A DNA stretch of 64,000 nt from Streptomyces olivaceoviridis (GTDB lineage: Bacteria > Actinomycetota > Actinomycetes > Streptomycetales > Streptomycetaceae). The translations under genes and the position numbers were made by a program. The notes under the pieces were generated by a model. The model had not been told where the DNA came from and did no database searches. It saw nothing but the letters and a program-made list of their open reading frames with translations. The stretch spans positions 43,121 through 107,120 of the forward strand of contig NZ_BMUI01000026.1 in NCBI RefSeq assembly GCF_014650115.1, written 5' to 3'. This document shows, in pieces, positions 25,977 to 34,315 of the stretch (the stretch's first letter is position 1; every line of letters starts with the position of its first letter).

Positions 25977-27221
25977 CTACTCGGCCACGGGCAACGTCAA
26001 CGTCGCCACCGCGCCCCCGTCCACCGCGTTGGCGAAGGAGAGCCGCGCCCCCAGCACCTCCGCCTGCCCCACCGCGATGGTGAGCCCCAGCCCGTGCCCC
26101 GTGGCACCGCCCTCCGTACGGAACCGCTGCGGCCCGTGCGCGACGAGGTACCCCGGATACCCGCCCCCGTGATCCCGCACGGTCACCACGGGCCCGTCCA
26201 CGGTCAGCACCACCGGAGGCGCCCCGTGCCTGTGCGCGTTGGCCACCAGGTTCCCCAGCACCCGCTCCAGCCGCCGCCGGTCGGTCTCCACCCGCGCGTC
26301 CCGCAGGATCCGCACCTCCGTCTCCGTACCGGACGCCCGCACCACCCGCCCGACCAGCGCGCCCAGCTCCTCCGTGTCGACCTCCAGCCGCTCCCGCCCG
26401 GTGTCCAGCCGCGAGATCTCCAGCAGGTCCTCGGTCAGCGTGCGCAGCGCCGCCACCCGGTCCCGGACCAGCTCCGTCGGCCGCCCCGGAGGCAACAACT
26501 CCGCCGCCGCGTGCAGCCCCGTCAGCGGAGTGCGCAGCTCGTGCGCGACATCCGCGGTGAATCGCTGCTCGCTCAGCAGCTTGCCCTGCAAGCTCGCCGC
26601 CATCGAGTCCAGTGCCGCGGCCACCGCCGCCACCTCGTCCTGCGGGCGGGTCGGGTCCTTCGTCCGGGGGTCGTCCACCCGGGCGTCCAGGTCACCCGCG
26701 CTGATCCGCCGGGCCACCCGCGCGGTGCCGTGCAGCCGCCGGGTCACCCGGGTCACCGCGAACACGCCGACCAGCACGGTCGCGCCGATCGCCAGCCCCG
26801 ACGACCACAGGATCGACTGGTCGAGACCGGCGATGGTGCGGGACTGCTGCGAGTAGTCGACCTCCACGGCCAGCGCCCGGTGTCCGGCCGCCGGTCCCGC
26901 CGCCCACATGGTCGGGCGCCCCTGGTGCGAGGCGACCATCGTGCCGCGCTTCCCGGCCAGCGCCAGCGTCCGCAGCGACGCCGGCAGCCCCTGCGGGTCC
27001 ACGCCGGCGCCCGGCAGCAACGTGTCCCCGGCCTCGTACGCCTCGGTGGCGTCCGCGAGCCGGGACAGCGCCAGGTCACGGGCCTGGCCGACGGTCTGGT
27101 TCCGCACCGACACATGCACCAGCACGCCGAGCAGCGCGGCCAGCGCGCAGCACATCACCGTGATGAACGCGGCGGCCTTGACGGCGAGGGTCCCGGCCCA
27201 CTGGGGGAGCGCGAGCCTCAT
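25977..27221 (-). CDS. Sensor histidine kinase (orphan, follows lipoprotein gene)
   Basis: Membrane histidine kinase of 414 aa: TM1 about 13-36, an extracytoplasmic domain to about 130, TM2 about 140-158, HAMP, H-box VAHELRTPLTG (His about 227), N-box LGNLVANAHRHG, and GHGLGLTIAVGQ. The dimerisation helix and ATP lid are of EnvZ/PhoR type. ATG at 27221, with an in-frame GTG one codon earlier; the upstream lipoprotein stop TGA overlaps the start codons (GTGATGA), so the two are coupled. No response regulator gene is adjacent on either side, so its partner is elsewhere. The signal may involve the coupled lipoprotein (inference). Confidence 0.93.
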   Translation of the reverse strand: MRLALPQWAGTLAVKAAAFITVMCCALAALLGVLVHVSVRNQTVGQARDLALSRLADATEAYEAGDTLLPGAGVDPQGLPASLRTLALAGKRGTMVASHQGRPTMWAAGPAAGHRALAVEVDYSQQSRTIAGLDQSILWSSGLAIGATVLVGVFAVTRVTRRLHGTARVARRISAGDLDARVDDPRTKDPTRPQDEVAAVAAALDSMAASLQGKLLSEQRFTADVAHELRTPLTGLHAAAELLPPGRPTELVRDRVAALRTLTEDLLEISRLDTGRERLEVDTEELGALVGRVVRASGTETEVRILRDARVETDRRRLERVLGNLVANAHRHGAPPVVLTVDGPVVTVRDHGGGYPGYLVAHGPQRFRTEGGATGHGLGLTIAVGQAEVLGARLSFANAVDGGAVATLTLPVAE

Positions 27222-27952
27222 CACGGGCTCTGCGCGGGAGAGGGCGACGGGGACGGCGTCTTGCTGTGCCTGCCGTCGCCGACGTGCAGGTACTCGTCGC
27301 GGGAGAACACCATCGCGCGCTGCCCCGGGTCCCACAGCCAGGTGGTGCGGTACTCGTAGCCGGAGATGTCGGCCGGCGAGCGTTCGATCAGCGCCCGGCC
27401 GGCCAGCTCCACCCCGATGATCGCGTCGTTGTCCGCCAGCACCTGCACCAGCCTGTGCCGCTCGACGGTGTAGACCCGTACGGCCGTCTGGTTGGTCGGG
27501 TACAGCCGGAAGCCGAGCGTCAGATCGGCCCGGCCGTCCCCGGTGAGGTCCCGGTAGTACGGCTTCAGCAGCGGGCACCGGGCCCGGTCCCCGCCCGGCC
27601 CGCACTCCTTCATCCGGTCCACGGTCCCGTGGTAGGCGCCCTTCGACCCGTAGTCGTCGGGGTGCGCCTTCAGCTCCGCCTCCACGACGTCCACCGGGTC
27701 GACCGCGCGGATGTCGTCACCGGGGACCGCGACGCCCCGCACGGTCGCCCGGGTCGCCACGTCGTACGGGTAGGCCGGGCTGGACGCCGGGCGCAGATCG
27801 GGCCAGAGCTTGGCGGGGCTGACGGCGGTGGGGGTCGGCCCGGCGCCGCGCAGCTCACCGGTGTCCCCGCAGGCCGCCGCGGTCACCGAGAGCAGGGCGA
27901 CGGCGGCCACGGCGAGGGCGGTGCGCGCGGGACGGCGGACTGGCATGGTCAC
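27221..27952 (-). CDS. Lipoprotein with FG-GAP/EF-hand-like segment, coupled to histidine kinase
   Basis: Secreted lipoprotein of 243 aa. Signal peptide RTALAVAAVALLSVTAAAC with the lipobox Cys about residue 28. The mature part has YYRDLTGDGRADLTLGF, a calcium-loop-like DxTGDGxxD motif of the FG-GAP/VCBS type, and AIIGVELAGRALIERSPADI; the C-terminus is a Ser/Pro linker. It is cotranscribed and overlapping with the downstream kinase, suggesting that it senses or presents a ligand to it. GTG at 27952, or ATG two codons later. Function otherwise unknown. Confidence 0.85.
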   Translation of the reverse strand: MTMPVRRPARTALAVAAVALLSVTAAACGDTGELRGAGPTPTAVSPAKLWPDLRPASSPAYPYDVATRATVRGVAVPGDDIRAVDPVDVVEAELKAHPDDYGSKGAYHGTVDRMKECGPGGDRARCPLLKPYYRDLTGDGRADLTLGFRLYPTNQTAVRVYTVERHRLVQVLADNDAIIGVELAGRALIERSPADISGYEYRTTWLWDPGQRAMVFSRDEYLHVGDGRHSKTPSPSPSPAQSP

Positions 27953-28037
27953 ATTCTGACGGAAATGAGCCTTGCGCTGCTTCGGGGGTCGGCAGCGGGG
28001 CAGGGGACCGGCTGGTCGTGCCCGGCGCCCGGCGAGG

Positions 28038-28544
28038 CTACTCGGCCAGCTCCTCCAGCAGCCGCGCGGTCGTCAGCCCCGCCCGCAGGTACTCCACGAA
28101 CAGCTCGTTGTGCAGCGCCCAGGCCGAGCGCCGGGCCCGGATCAGCTGGATCGCCTGGTCGGCGGAGTCACCGCGCTGCGCCAGGGCGTGCGCGATCACC
28201 AGCCCCGAGCGGTTGTACCCGTGGTAACAGCGCACGAGCACCCGGCGGCCGGCGTCCAGCGCCTCGTTCGCCGCGCGCGCCAGCCGGATCACCCCGGCGA
28301 GCTGCGTCCCGTCCAGCGGACCGTCCGGGATCGGCCACACATGGTGCTCCACGCCCGGATCAGGGCCGTACCCCGGCAGCCGCAGCAACGACTGCACCAC
28401 GTCGAACTCGTCATGGACGACGGCGAACTCCAGGCGTCCGGACCGGCCCCGGAACTCGTGCCCGCCCATCCACAGGCCGGGCACGATCTCGCTCCACGGG
28501 CTGTCCGGAGCCGGTACGTCGGGCTGCTTTCCGCGGGTCCGCAA
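28038..28544 (-). CDS. Dual-specificity protein phosphatase family protein
   Basis: Cytoplasmic 168-aa protein of the cysteine phosphatase superfamily. The P-loop VRCYHGYNRSGL fits C-x5-R with the nucleophilic Cys about residue 105, and the Asp-rich DGP loop upstream (WPIPDGPLDG) could hold the general acid. The remaining fold (LWMGGHEF, VVHDEFDVVQSLLRLPGYG) is that of DSP enzymes. It should remove phosphate from Tyr/Ser/Thr or from another phosphoester. TTG at 28544 is chosen because GGGGAGG lies 5 nt upstream. Divergent from the NERD-domain gene; 85 nt separate it from the downstream lipoprotein gene. Confidence 0.85.
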   Translation of the reverse strand: MRTRGKQPDVPAPDSPWSEIVPGLWMGGHEFRGRSGRLEFAVVHDEFDVVQSLLRLPGYGPDPGVEHHVWPIPDGPLDGTQLAGVIRLARAANEALDAGRRVLVRCYHGYNRSGLVIAHALAQRGDSADQAIQLIRARRSAWALHNELFVEYLRAGLTTARLLEELAE

Positions 28545-28644
28545 CGGCGCCTCCCCAACTCCCCCTCACCGGGCCGCCCTCCACGGTAACCGGTCTTGCC
28601 CCGGGAGCACCCCGCCTGTTCCCATGGTCGAGGGGTGATGGCGG

Positions 28645-29448
28645 ATGAGCGGACTGCGCGTGGTGCCGGCCTTCCGGCACGGCCGGGAGCGGCTGTACGT
28701 CTGCCGCGAGGACGGCAGCAATATCGCCTGGTACGACCGTGAGACAGGCCGGGTCAACCTGCTCGGCGAGGACAGCAGGGACGATGTGCTCCACGCCCTG
28801 AAGCCCTTCCTGACCGGCCCGGTGACCATAGGCCCGCCCCCGGTCCCGACCCCCGCCGAACTCGCCCGGCTGACCCTGCACCCGGACGACGACCTGGCCC
28901 CCAACCGCCCCGGCGAGGCCCTGCTCGTCGCCCTCGACCGCGACCCCGGCCCCGTCCACCGGCTGCGCCCCGACCCGCGCCGGCGCGCCCTGACCGCCGA
29001 GCAGACCGTCGGCGAGGCCCTGGACGGCCTGGAGGGGGCCGGCTGGCACACCCTGCACTCCCTCCCCCTGCCCGGCGGCGACCGCATCCACCACCTGGTG
29101 ATCGGCCCTGGCGGTCTGTACGCCGTCCACGCCCTGTACGCCCGCAAGAGCCGGGTCCTGGTCGCCGACCCCATGGTCACCCTGGGCCGCCGCGAGGCCG
29201 ACCCGCTGCTGCGCCGGCTGCGCGCCGACGCCGACCGCGCCTCCTACGCCCTGACCGCCGAGGTCCGCCCGCTGCTGGCCCTCGTCGGCCCGTCCGAGGT
29301 GACCGTGACGGCCCGGCCGCGCGGCCTGCGGATCATGACGGACACGGAGCTGGCGGGCCTGGCCCGGCTGGGCGGGGTGCTCAAGCCGGGGGACGTGGAG
29401 GCGCTGCACGGGATGGCCCGGGACCGGAAGACGTGGGGGAGGCTGTAG
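28645..29448 (+). CDS. NERD-domain (nuclease-related) protein
   Basis: Protein of 267 aa with a NERD-like core: EQTVGEALDGLEGAGWHTLHSLPLPGGDRIHHLVIGPGGLYAVHALYARKSRV follows the family pattern (helix with GE, then DxDH-like DRIHHLVIGPGG, then strand). The typical K of vExK is replaced by HALYARK, so nuclease activity is doubtful. N-terminal 100 residues form a separate small domain (FRHGRERLYVCREDG). The C-terminal LRIMTDTELAGLARLGGVLKPGDVEALHG is repeated, decayed, downstream of the gene (29449-29790). ATG at 28645 follows a GAGGGG-type site. Confidence 0.82.
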   Translation: MSGLRVVPAFRHGRERLYVCREDGSNIAWYDRETGRVNLLGEDSRDDVLHALKPFLTGPVTIGPPPVPTPAELARLTLHPDDDLAPNRPGEALLVALDRDPGPVHRLRPDPRRRALTAEQTVGEALDGLEGAGWHTLHSLPLPGGDRIHHLVIGPGGLYAVHALYARKSRVLVADPMVTLGRREADPLLRRLRADADRASYALTAEVRPLLALVGPSEVTVTARPRGLRIMTDTELAGLARLGGVLKPGDVEALHGMARDRKTWGRL

Positions 29449-29790
29449 CGACGCTGGGTGGGGCCCCTGAGCCGGGGGCGTGGAGGCGCCGGCTGAGTGA
29501 GGGCGGCCCGCGGGGGGTGCGGGTCATGGTGGGCGCGGGGCCGGCGGGTCGGGGTGCCTATGCCGGGGGCGTGGAGGCGCTGGCTGTAGTGAGGGCGGCC
29601 GGCGTGGGGTGCGGATCATGGCGGACGCGGGGCCGGCGGGCCGGGGTGCCTATGCCGGGGGCGTGGAGGCGCTGGCTGTAGTGAGGGTGGCCCGCGTGGG
29701 GTGCGGGTCCTGGCGGACATGGGGCCGGCGGGCCTGGCCCGGCTGGGCGGGGTGCTCACGCCGGGGGACGTGGAAGCGCTGCACGGATGG
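29326..29790 (+). repeat. Tandem decayed copies of the NERD gene 3' end
   Basis: The last 100 nt of the NERD gene (29326-29425) recur downstream. Two nearly identical 92-nt units start at 29517 and 29609, and a unit at 29701 restores the longer gene-like form and reads MRVLADMGPAGLARLGGVLTPGDVEALHG. A partial unit around 29455-29516 lies between. Landmark CCGGGGG + GTGGAGGCG occurs at 29386, 29472, 29563, 29655 and 29761. No separate gene is supported here; short ORFs through the units are by-products. Confidence 0.85.
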
Positions 29791-29834
29791 CCCGGGATCT
29801 CCGGCGGGGGCGGCCCGCACGGGCTGGCGTGCCG

Positions 29835-30722
29835 TTACGGCAACGGGGCCGCCGACCGCCGGTCCAGCAACGGCTCCATCAGGTCCCCGTGGTCCTGCAA
29901 GCGCGGCGCCATGTCCTCCGCGTGGATCTCCAGCTGCCCGGGGCTCCGGCAGTCGGCCACCTCCTCCCAGGTCACCGGCGCGGACACCAGGGGGAGGCGG
30001 CGGGCGCGCACGGTGTACGGGGTGGCCGTGGTCTTGCGCGCCGCGTTCTGGCTCCAGTCGACGAACACCTTCCCCGGCCGCAGGCTCTTCGTCATCCGGT
30101 GCACCACCAGCCGGGGCATCGCCCGCTCGGCCTCCACCGCCAGCGCCTTCGCGTACTCGGAGGTCCCCTCGGAGGAACTCCCGCGCACCGCCGCCAGCAG
30201 ATGCAGCCCCTTCGACCCCGCCGTCTTCGGGTACGCCATGATCCCGTCCGCCGCGAGCCGCTCCCGCAGCCACAGGGCGACCTCGCAGCAGTGCACGATC
30301 GTCGCGGGCGCGCCCGGATCGAGGTCGAAGACCAGCCGGTCCGCCTCCTGCGGGGACCGCACCAGCCACTGGTGGGTGTGGAACTCGGTGACGAGGTTCG
30401 CCGCCCAGACCAGGCTCGGCAGGTCCTGCACCACGACCATCCGGGCCGGGCTGTCCGCCGACGACCGCGGGACCTCGGCCGTCGTGACCCACTCGGGCGT
30501 ACCCGGCGGCACGTTCTTCGTGAAGAAGAGCTGCCCTTCGGGCCCGTCCGGATAGCGCAGGAAGGACACCGCCCGGTCGCGCAGGTGCGGCAGCAGGGCC
30601 GTGGCGGTGGTCGCGTAGTAGTGCAGCAGCTCCCCTTTGGTGAAGCCGGTCTCCGGATACAGCACCTTCTCCAGGTTGCTGAGCGCGACCCGGCGCCCCT
30701 CCACCTCTGTGATAGGCGTCAT
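29835..30722 (-). CDS. LigD polymerase domain protein (NHEJ primase-polymerase)
   Basis: Stand-alone archaeo-eukaryotic primase-type polymerase of 295 aa, the LigD PolDom family. Visible motifs: SNLEKVLYPETGFTKGELLHYY at the start, DRLVFDLDPG with the metal-binding DxD, PKTAGSKGLHLL (SGxxGxH-like), and VFVDWSQNAARKTT. It adds nucleotides during non-homologous end joining. The ligase domain is not fused, so a separate LigD/LigC must act elsewhere. Divergent from Ku, with 54 nt between starts, a classic NHEJ pair. ATG at 30722. Its 3' end abuts the tandem repeat array. Confidence 0.95.
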   Translation of the reverse strand: MTPITEVEGRRVALSNLEKVLYPETGFTKGELLHYYATTATALLPHLRDRAVSFLRYPDGPEGQLFFTKNVPPGTPEWVTTAEVPRSSADSPARMVVVQDLPSLVWAANLVTEFHTHQWLVRSPQEADRLVFDLDPGAPATIVHCCEVALWLRERLAADGIMAYPKTAGSKGLHLLAAVRGSSSEGTSEYAKALAVEAERAMPRLVVHRMTKSLRPGKVFVDWSQNAARKTTATPYTVRARRLPLVSAPVTWEEVADCRSPGQLEIHAEDMAPRLQDHGDLMEPLLDRRSAAPLP

Positions 30723-30776
30723 AGGATGACAATCCCAGACGAACCGGAAGATTCGGCAAAGGGAAGGGTGCGGCAC

Positions 30777-31832
30777 GTGCGATCGATATGGAACGGCGCC
30801 ATCTCCTTCGGGCTGGTCAGCATCCCGATCAAGCTGGTGAACGCCACGGAGAGCCACGCCATCTCCTTCCGGCAGATCCACACCGAGGACAACGGCCGCA
30901 TCCGCTACCGCAAGGTGTGCGAACTGGAGGACCGCGAGGTCAGCCAGGGCGAGATCGGCAAGGCGTACGAGGACGCCGACGGCTCGATCATCCCGATCAC
31001 CGACGAGGACCTCTCCCACCTCCCGATCCCGACCGCCCGCACCATCGACATCGTCGCCTTCGTCCCGGCCGAGCGGATCGACCCGCTCCAGATGGGCGCG
31101 GCCTACTACCTGGCCGCCGGCGGAGCCCCCGCCGCCAAGCCGTACACCCTCCTGCGCGAGGCCCTCAAACGCAGCAACAAGGTCGCCATCGCCAAGTACG
31201 CCCTGCGCGGCCGGGAACGCCTCGGCATGCTCCGCGTGGTCGGCGACGCCATCGCCATGCACGGCCTGCTCTGGCCGGACGAGGTCCGGTCCCCGGAGGG
31301 CGTCGCCCCCGACACCGCCGTCACCATCCGCGACAAGGAACTCGACCTCGCCGACGCCCTGATGGACACCCTCGGCGAGGTCGACCTGGAGGACCTGCAC
31401 GACGAGTACCGGGAGGCGCTGGAGGAGGTCATCGCCGCGAAGGCCTCCGGCGAGGCCCCGCCCGAGACCCCGGAGCCCGCCACCGGCGGCAAGGTGCTGG
31501 ACCTGATGGCCGCGCTGGAGAGCAGCGTCCGAGCGGCCCGCGAGTCCCGCGGCACCCCGCCCCCCGGCGAGGAGGCCGAGGTCAGACCCCTGCGCCAGGG
31601 CCGGGCCGAGCCGAAGGAGACGGAGGGCAAGAAGTCGACGTCGACGAAGAAGACGGCCGCCGCGAAGAAGGCGGCACCCGCCCGCAAGTCGACGGCCAAG
31701 ACGGCGGAGGGAACGAAGAGGGCGGCGAGCGCCAAGAGCACGGCTTCCGCGAAGAGCACGGGGACCGGGAAGAGCGCGGCGGCGAAGAAGGCGACGACGA
31801 AGAAGACGGCGTCACGGAAGAGGACGGCGTGA
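30777..31832 (+). CDS. ku: Non-homologous end-joining protein Ku
   Basis: DNA-end-binding homodimer subunit of 351 aa. The Ku core begins RSIWNGAISFGLVSIPIKLVNATES and continues through KVCELEDREVSQGEIGKAYE and LREALKRSNKVAIAKYALRGRERLGMLR; the core ends near 255. The last 90 residues are an Ala/Lys/Ser/Thr-rich tail (histone H1-like repeats of AAKK, STAK, SAK) typical of actinobacterial Ku and thought to bind DNA. GTG at 30777 was chosen by the usual family start, with GAAGG upstream; an ATG 17 codons earlier is in frame. It recruits the divergently encoded LigD polymerase to ends. Confidence 0.95.
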   Translation: MRSIWNGAISFGLVSIPIKLVNATESHAISFRQIHTEDNGRIRYRKVCELEDREVSQGEIGKAYEDADGSIIPITDEDLSHLPIPTARTIDIVAFVPAERIDPLQMGAAYYLAAGGAPAAKPYTLLREALKRSNKVAIAKYALRGRERLGMLRVVGDAIAMHGLLWPDEVRSPEGVAPDTAVTIRDKELDLADALMDTLGEVDLEDLHDEYREALEEVIAAKASGEAPPETPEPATGGKVLDLMAALESSVRAARESRGTPPPGEEAEVRPLRQGRAEPKETEGKKSTSTKKTAAAKKAAPARKSTAKTAEGTKRAASAKSTASAKSTGTGKSAAAKKATTKKTASRKRTA

Positions 31833-32052
31833 GGGATGCGCGGGCCCGTGAGGGCTGACCGCGCGGTTCCCGCACCCTCGGCACACCCAACGGCTCGGCC
31901 CTCGCGCCGGTCTCTCAGTTGCCCAGGGTTGCGCCAGCATCGCCTACCTGACCAGATGTCGCCCCTCGTCAGACCCGCACACCAGGGCGGCAGGGCCCAA
32001 CGATTAGACCGAGGTACGCACGCGCCAACTTGCTGCGCCTTCCCGTGCGGGC
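31833..32052. other. Gene-free stretch at left edge of accessory pocket
   Basis: Noncoding 220 nt between Ku and the GNAT gene. No RNA gene, terminator or second copy of the tRNA-Arg 3' end could be recognised by eye. Confidence 0.5.
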
Positions 32053-32523
32053 TTACTGAGCGGGGAAGGTGAGCCGCAGAACGATCTCGCCATCGTCGAT
32101 GTCCCCGGTGGGCTCGAACCCGAACTTCTGGTAGAAGGGCCACGGTTCACCGTCGCCGGGATCGTAGCTGGTCAGCAGTTCGGTGGCGCCGTCCGCGCGA
32201 ACCAGGGCGGCGATCTGTGTGAGAGTCTCCCGGCCGATCCCCCGCCGCTGGTGCCGCTTGTCGACGAGGAGGCGCCAGATGAAGTGCCGCCCTTCGTAAG
32301 GACCCGCCGGCGGCTTCCACGACAGCATCACGAAGCCGACCGGCTCGTCGCCGACGTACACGGCGCGGTACCAGGGATTGGCCTCCGGATGCTGTGCCGC
32401 CTGCTTGAGCGACTTGGACACGGAGGCGACGAACTGCTTCTGATCACGCCGGACGCGGAGGGCACGAACGGCATCACGGTTGTCGTCGGTGATCTCCCGC
32501 AGGTGCACGCCTGGAGGCCTCAT
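32053..32523 (-). CDS. GNAT-family N-acetyltransferase
   Basis: Acetyltransferase of 156 aa. The acetyl-CoA site is RLLVDKRHQRRGIGRETLTQI (R/Q-x-x-G-x-G/A), preceded by VGDEPVGFVMLSWK and followed by SYDPGDGEPWPFYQKFGFEPTG, the typical GNAT beta4-beta7 order. It resembles spermine/spermidine or diamine N-acetyltransferases (BltD/PaiA group). ATG at 32523 was chosen for its AAGGGG site 6 nt upstream; a longer start is less likely. It belongs to a small group of non-core genes between Ku and the tRNA-Arg. Confidence 0.88.
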   Translation of the reverse strand: MRPPGVHLREITDDNRDAVRALRVRRDQKQFVASVSKSLKQAAQHPEANPWYRAVYVGDEPVGFVMLSWKPPAGPYEGRHFIWRLLVDKRHQRRGIGRETLTQIAALVRADGATELLTSYDPGDGEPWPFYQKFGFEPTGDIDDGEIVLRLTFPAQ

Positions 32524-32725
32524 GCCACACCCCTTCCTTGGCTGCTCCTCGCATCGGCCCGGCCGGGGGGTCGTGTGCACGCACTGGCGAGGACGTCAGG
32601 TCGGACGCCCTGGCAGCGTATGCGAGGCCGCGAATCCGGAGCGGGACCGGCACGCCGAGCGGTGGCCGCTCCGGGACAACTGCTCTGACCTGGGCAGAAG
32701 CAGGTCACTGTGCCGTGGGGTAGTT
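32524..32725. other. Intergenic, no feature
   Basis: Short noncoding gap between two minus-strand orphan genes. I see no hairpin with a T-run, no promoter of good match and no coding sequence with normal codon use. Confidence 0.4.
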
Positions 32726-33226
32726 CTAGTCGTCGAGCAAGGGGCTGTGGCGTTCGGTGAGCGGGCCGACGCCGAGGTCTTCACGCATGAGCTTGCGCGT
32801 CTCGGCGGCTGCTTTGCCGCGTGCCTCCCAGCGAGCGCGGTCCTCGGGACTGCCGGCGGCGGTGCCGTCGACGTAGCCGTCACAGATGCTCCGAAGGCAG
32901 TGGAACACACTGTTGGAGGCCTTCACGACGGGTTGGGGCGCGATGAGCCACATCCGTTCCGAAGCGATGGCTATGCCGGACTCCCGAAAGGCTTCCCGCA
33001 GCGCGAGTGCCCGCTCGCCGTCGGACGGGTACTCGCGCTTGGCGAGGGCCCGCAGGGTCTCACCGAGGACCTTCACGGTGGTCGTGTACTGCGTGTAGAC
33101 GTCGAGCCGCAGCCGAACGGCTTCTTTGGCATCCTCGCGCTTCCACCGATTCCGATCGGCGATGAGAGGAGCGACGATACCGATCGCGGCCCCGACCAGG
33201 GTGGAGAGCAGTGGCAACCAATCCAT
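32726..33226 (-). CDS. Hypothetical protein with N-terminal membrane helix
   Basis: Unrecognised protein of 166 aa. WLPLLSTLVGAAIGIVAPLIAD (3-24) is a membrane anchor, followed by a charged, probably helical cytoplasmic domain with the stretches RNRWKREDAKEAVRLRLDVYTQYTTTVKVLGETLRAL and RARWEARGKAAAETRKLMRED. This layout (anchor plus coiled-coil) is frequent among orphan proteins on actinomycete mobile elements. It lies in the pocket next to tRNA-Arg. I cannot assign a function. Confidence 0.7.
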   Translation of the reverse strand: MDWLPLLSTLVGAAIGIVAPLIADRNRWKREDAKEAVRLRLDVYTQYTTTVKVLGETLRALAKREYPSDGERALALREAFRESGIAIASERMWLIAPQPVVKASNSVFHCLRSICDGYVDGTAAGSPEDRARWEARGKAAAETRKLMREDLGVGPLTERHSPLLDD

Positions 33227-33361
33227 GCGGGCCAGCTTGGGCCATGCCGTAACGGCGGCACCAGATGCGTTCCGAGGACGAACCCGTGCGCCGGGCCACT
33301 GGGTCAGTGCTGTTGCGAAGCGGTGCGACTCCTACAGCGCAACCCGCGAGCCTCGGGCAAC

Positions 33362-33590
33362 GGTGAGGACTGAGCTGTGGTGACCGGCGCGATCCTCTAC
33401 GGGTGGTCCGACGAGCAATGGTGCGTACGGGTGGAGTGGTTCAAGGACGGCACCTCGCTGCGCGTAGAGGTGCACAACCCCGGATTCCCGGCGAACGTTC
33501 GCCTGCGCCGGCCGGACGCCGATGACGCACACGGGCGAGCTGCTGCCGGCCTTCCTGCGGGGCCTGTGGGTGGTTTCCAGGGTGTGACCG
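33362..33590 (+). pseudogene. Remnant of an ATP-binding (HATPase_c, anti-sigma-like) protein gene
   Basis: Read across a frameshift, ACTGAGCTG..GTGACC.GGCGCGATCCTCTACGG gives TEL(W)VTGAILYG, resembling the SELVTNAIRYG N-box of Streptomyces anti-sigma-like kinases (intact in the 6.3-8.7 kb gene). The following frame reads RVEVHNPG and then DADDAHGR, like RVEVxDxG and DDExGRG of the same family, before the sequence decays. No start with a ribosome site and no complete domain remain. Interpreted as a degraded gene fragment; a short expressed ORF (33377-33715) cannot be excluded. Confidence 0.5.
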
Positions 33591-33671
33591 TCGTCGGGGC
33601 GGGGTGCCCTGTCAGTGCCGTCTCTTACGCTCCGCTCTTGAACAAGCAGTTCGAGTGGAGAGGGGACGCGG

Positions 33672-34094
33672 ATGGGTGGCAACGCATGGACACATACGGG
33701 CCCTTATCAGCGTGATCTGGCGGCCGCGTTCCGGCAGGAGCAGGAAGACGAGCTGGCGCGGGACAACCACGGCTTCGAGGGGCGGTCCGTCGAGGAACTG
33801 TGGCGCGACCCGGAGTGGCACGAGTACATCTTCACCGGCGGTACGGGCTCCGTATTGGACTTCCCTCTCATGATCGAGGCCGCGGACACCGATGACGGTC
33901 CGTTCATGCGGCCGCTGACCGATGACGAGGTGCGAGCGTGGGCTCCTCACGGTCGGCCCACCTACGAGGAGTGGGACGCCGCGCTCGACTCCGAGCGGTT
34001 GGATTTCCCACGCCGCGCCCGGGGGAACTGCACAGTGCTCTACCGCGACGGCAGGCCCGCGCAGATCGCCTACTGGGGGGTCACCGCCGACTAG
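33672..34094 (+). CDS. Hypothetical protein (140 aa)
   Basis: Acidic, soluble protein, not recognised. It has LARDNHGFEGRSVEELWRDPEWHEYIFTGGTGSVLDFPLMIEA followed by FMRPLTDDEVRAWAPHGRPTYEEWDAALD, without Cys pairs, membrane segments or catalytic signatures. Codon use is Streptomyces-like and AGAGGGG lies 6 nt before ATG 33672, which supports a real gene. It sits at the end of the accessory pocket, 221 nt from the 3' end of the tRNA-Arg. Confidence 0.72.
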   Translation: MGGNAWTHTGPYQRDLAAAFRQEQEDELARDNHGFEGRSVEELWRDPEWHEYIFTGGTGSVLDFPLMIEAADTDDGPFMRPLTDDEVRAWAPHGRPTYEEWDAALDSERLDFPRRARGNCTVLYRDGRPAQIAYWGVTAD

Positions 34095-34257
34095 GGGAGT
34101 CGGTACCGCCTTGCGCTGTGGCCCCACACCTGTCCCGGGTCCGGGGCCATATCGTTTTGCGGGCTCACCTGGGAGAACGCTCCAAGATCCCGTCCACGCC
34201 TCGTCCACAGACCCCGTCATACGCCCGCTCCGAGCGGCATATGCCTGCACATACGCG

Positions 34258-34297
34258 AAGACCCCGGCCTCAGCGTTTCCGCTGGTGACGGGGTCTT
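34258..34297 (-). terminator. Terminator of tRNA-Arg
   Basis: Stem AAGACCCCG / CGGGGTCTT (9 bp perfect) with a 22-nt loop, 18 nt beyond the tRNA 3' end on the minus strand. Confidence 0.7.
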
Positions 34298-34315
34298 TGG
34301 GCACCTCATGCAGGG

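Noticed and set aside
29433..30555. Plus-strand ORFs across the repeat array and antisense of the LigD-polymerase gene
   Set aside because: They are produced by the repeat units and by antisense of the LigD polymerase domain gene, which has clear motifs on the minus strand.
31833..32052. Second attachment-site copy of the tRNA-Arg 3' end
   Set aside because: Searched by eye for the T-arm GCAGGTTCGAAT region and acceptor; no match found, so no att pair is claimed.
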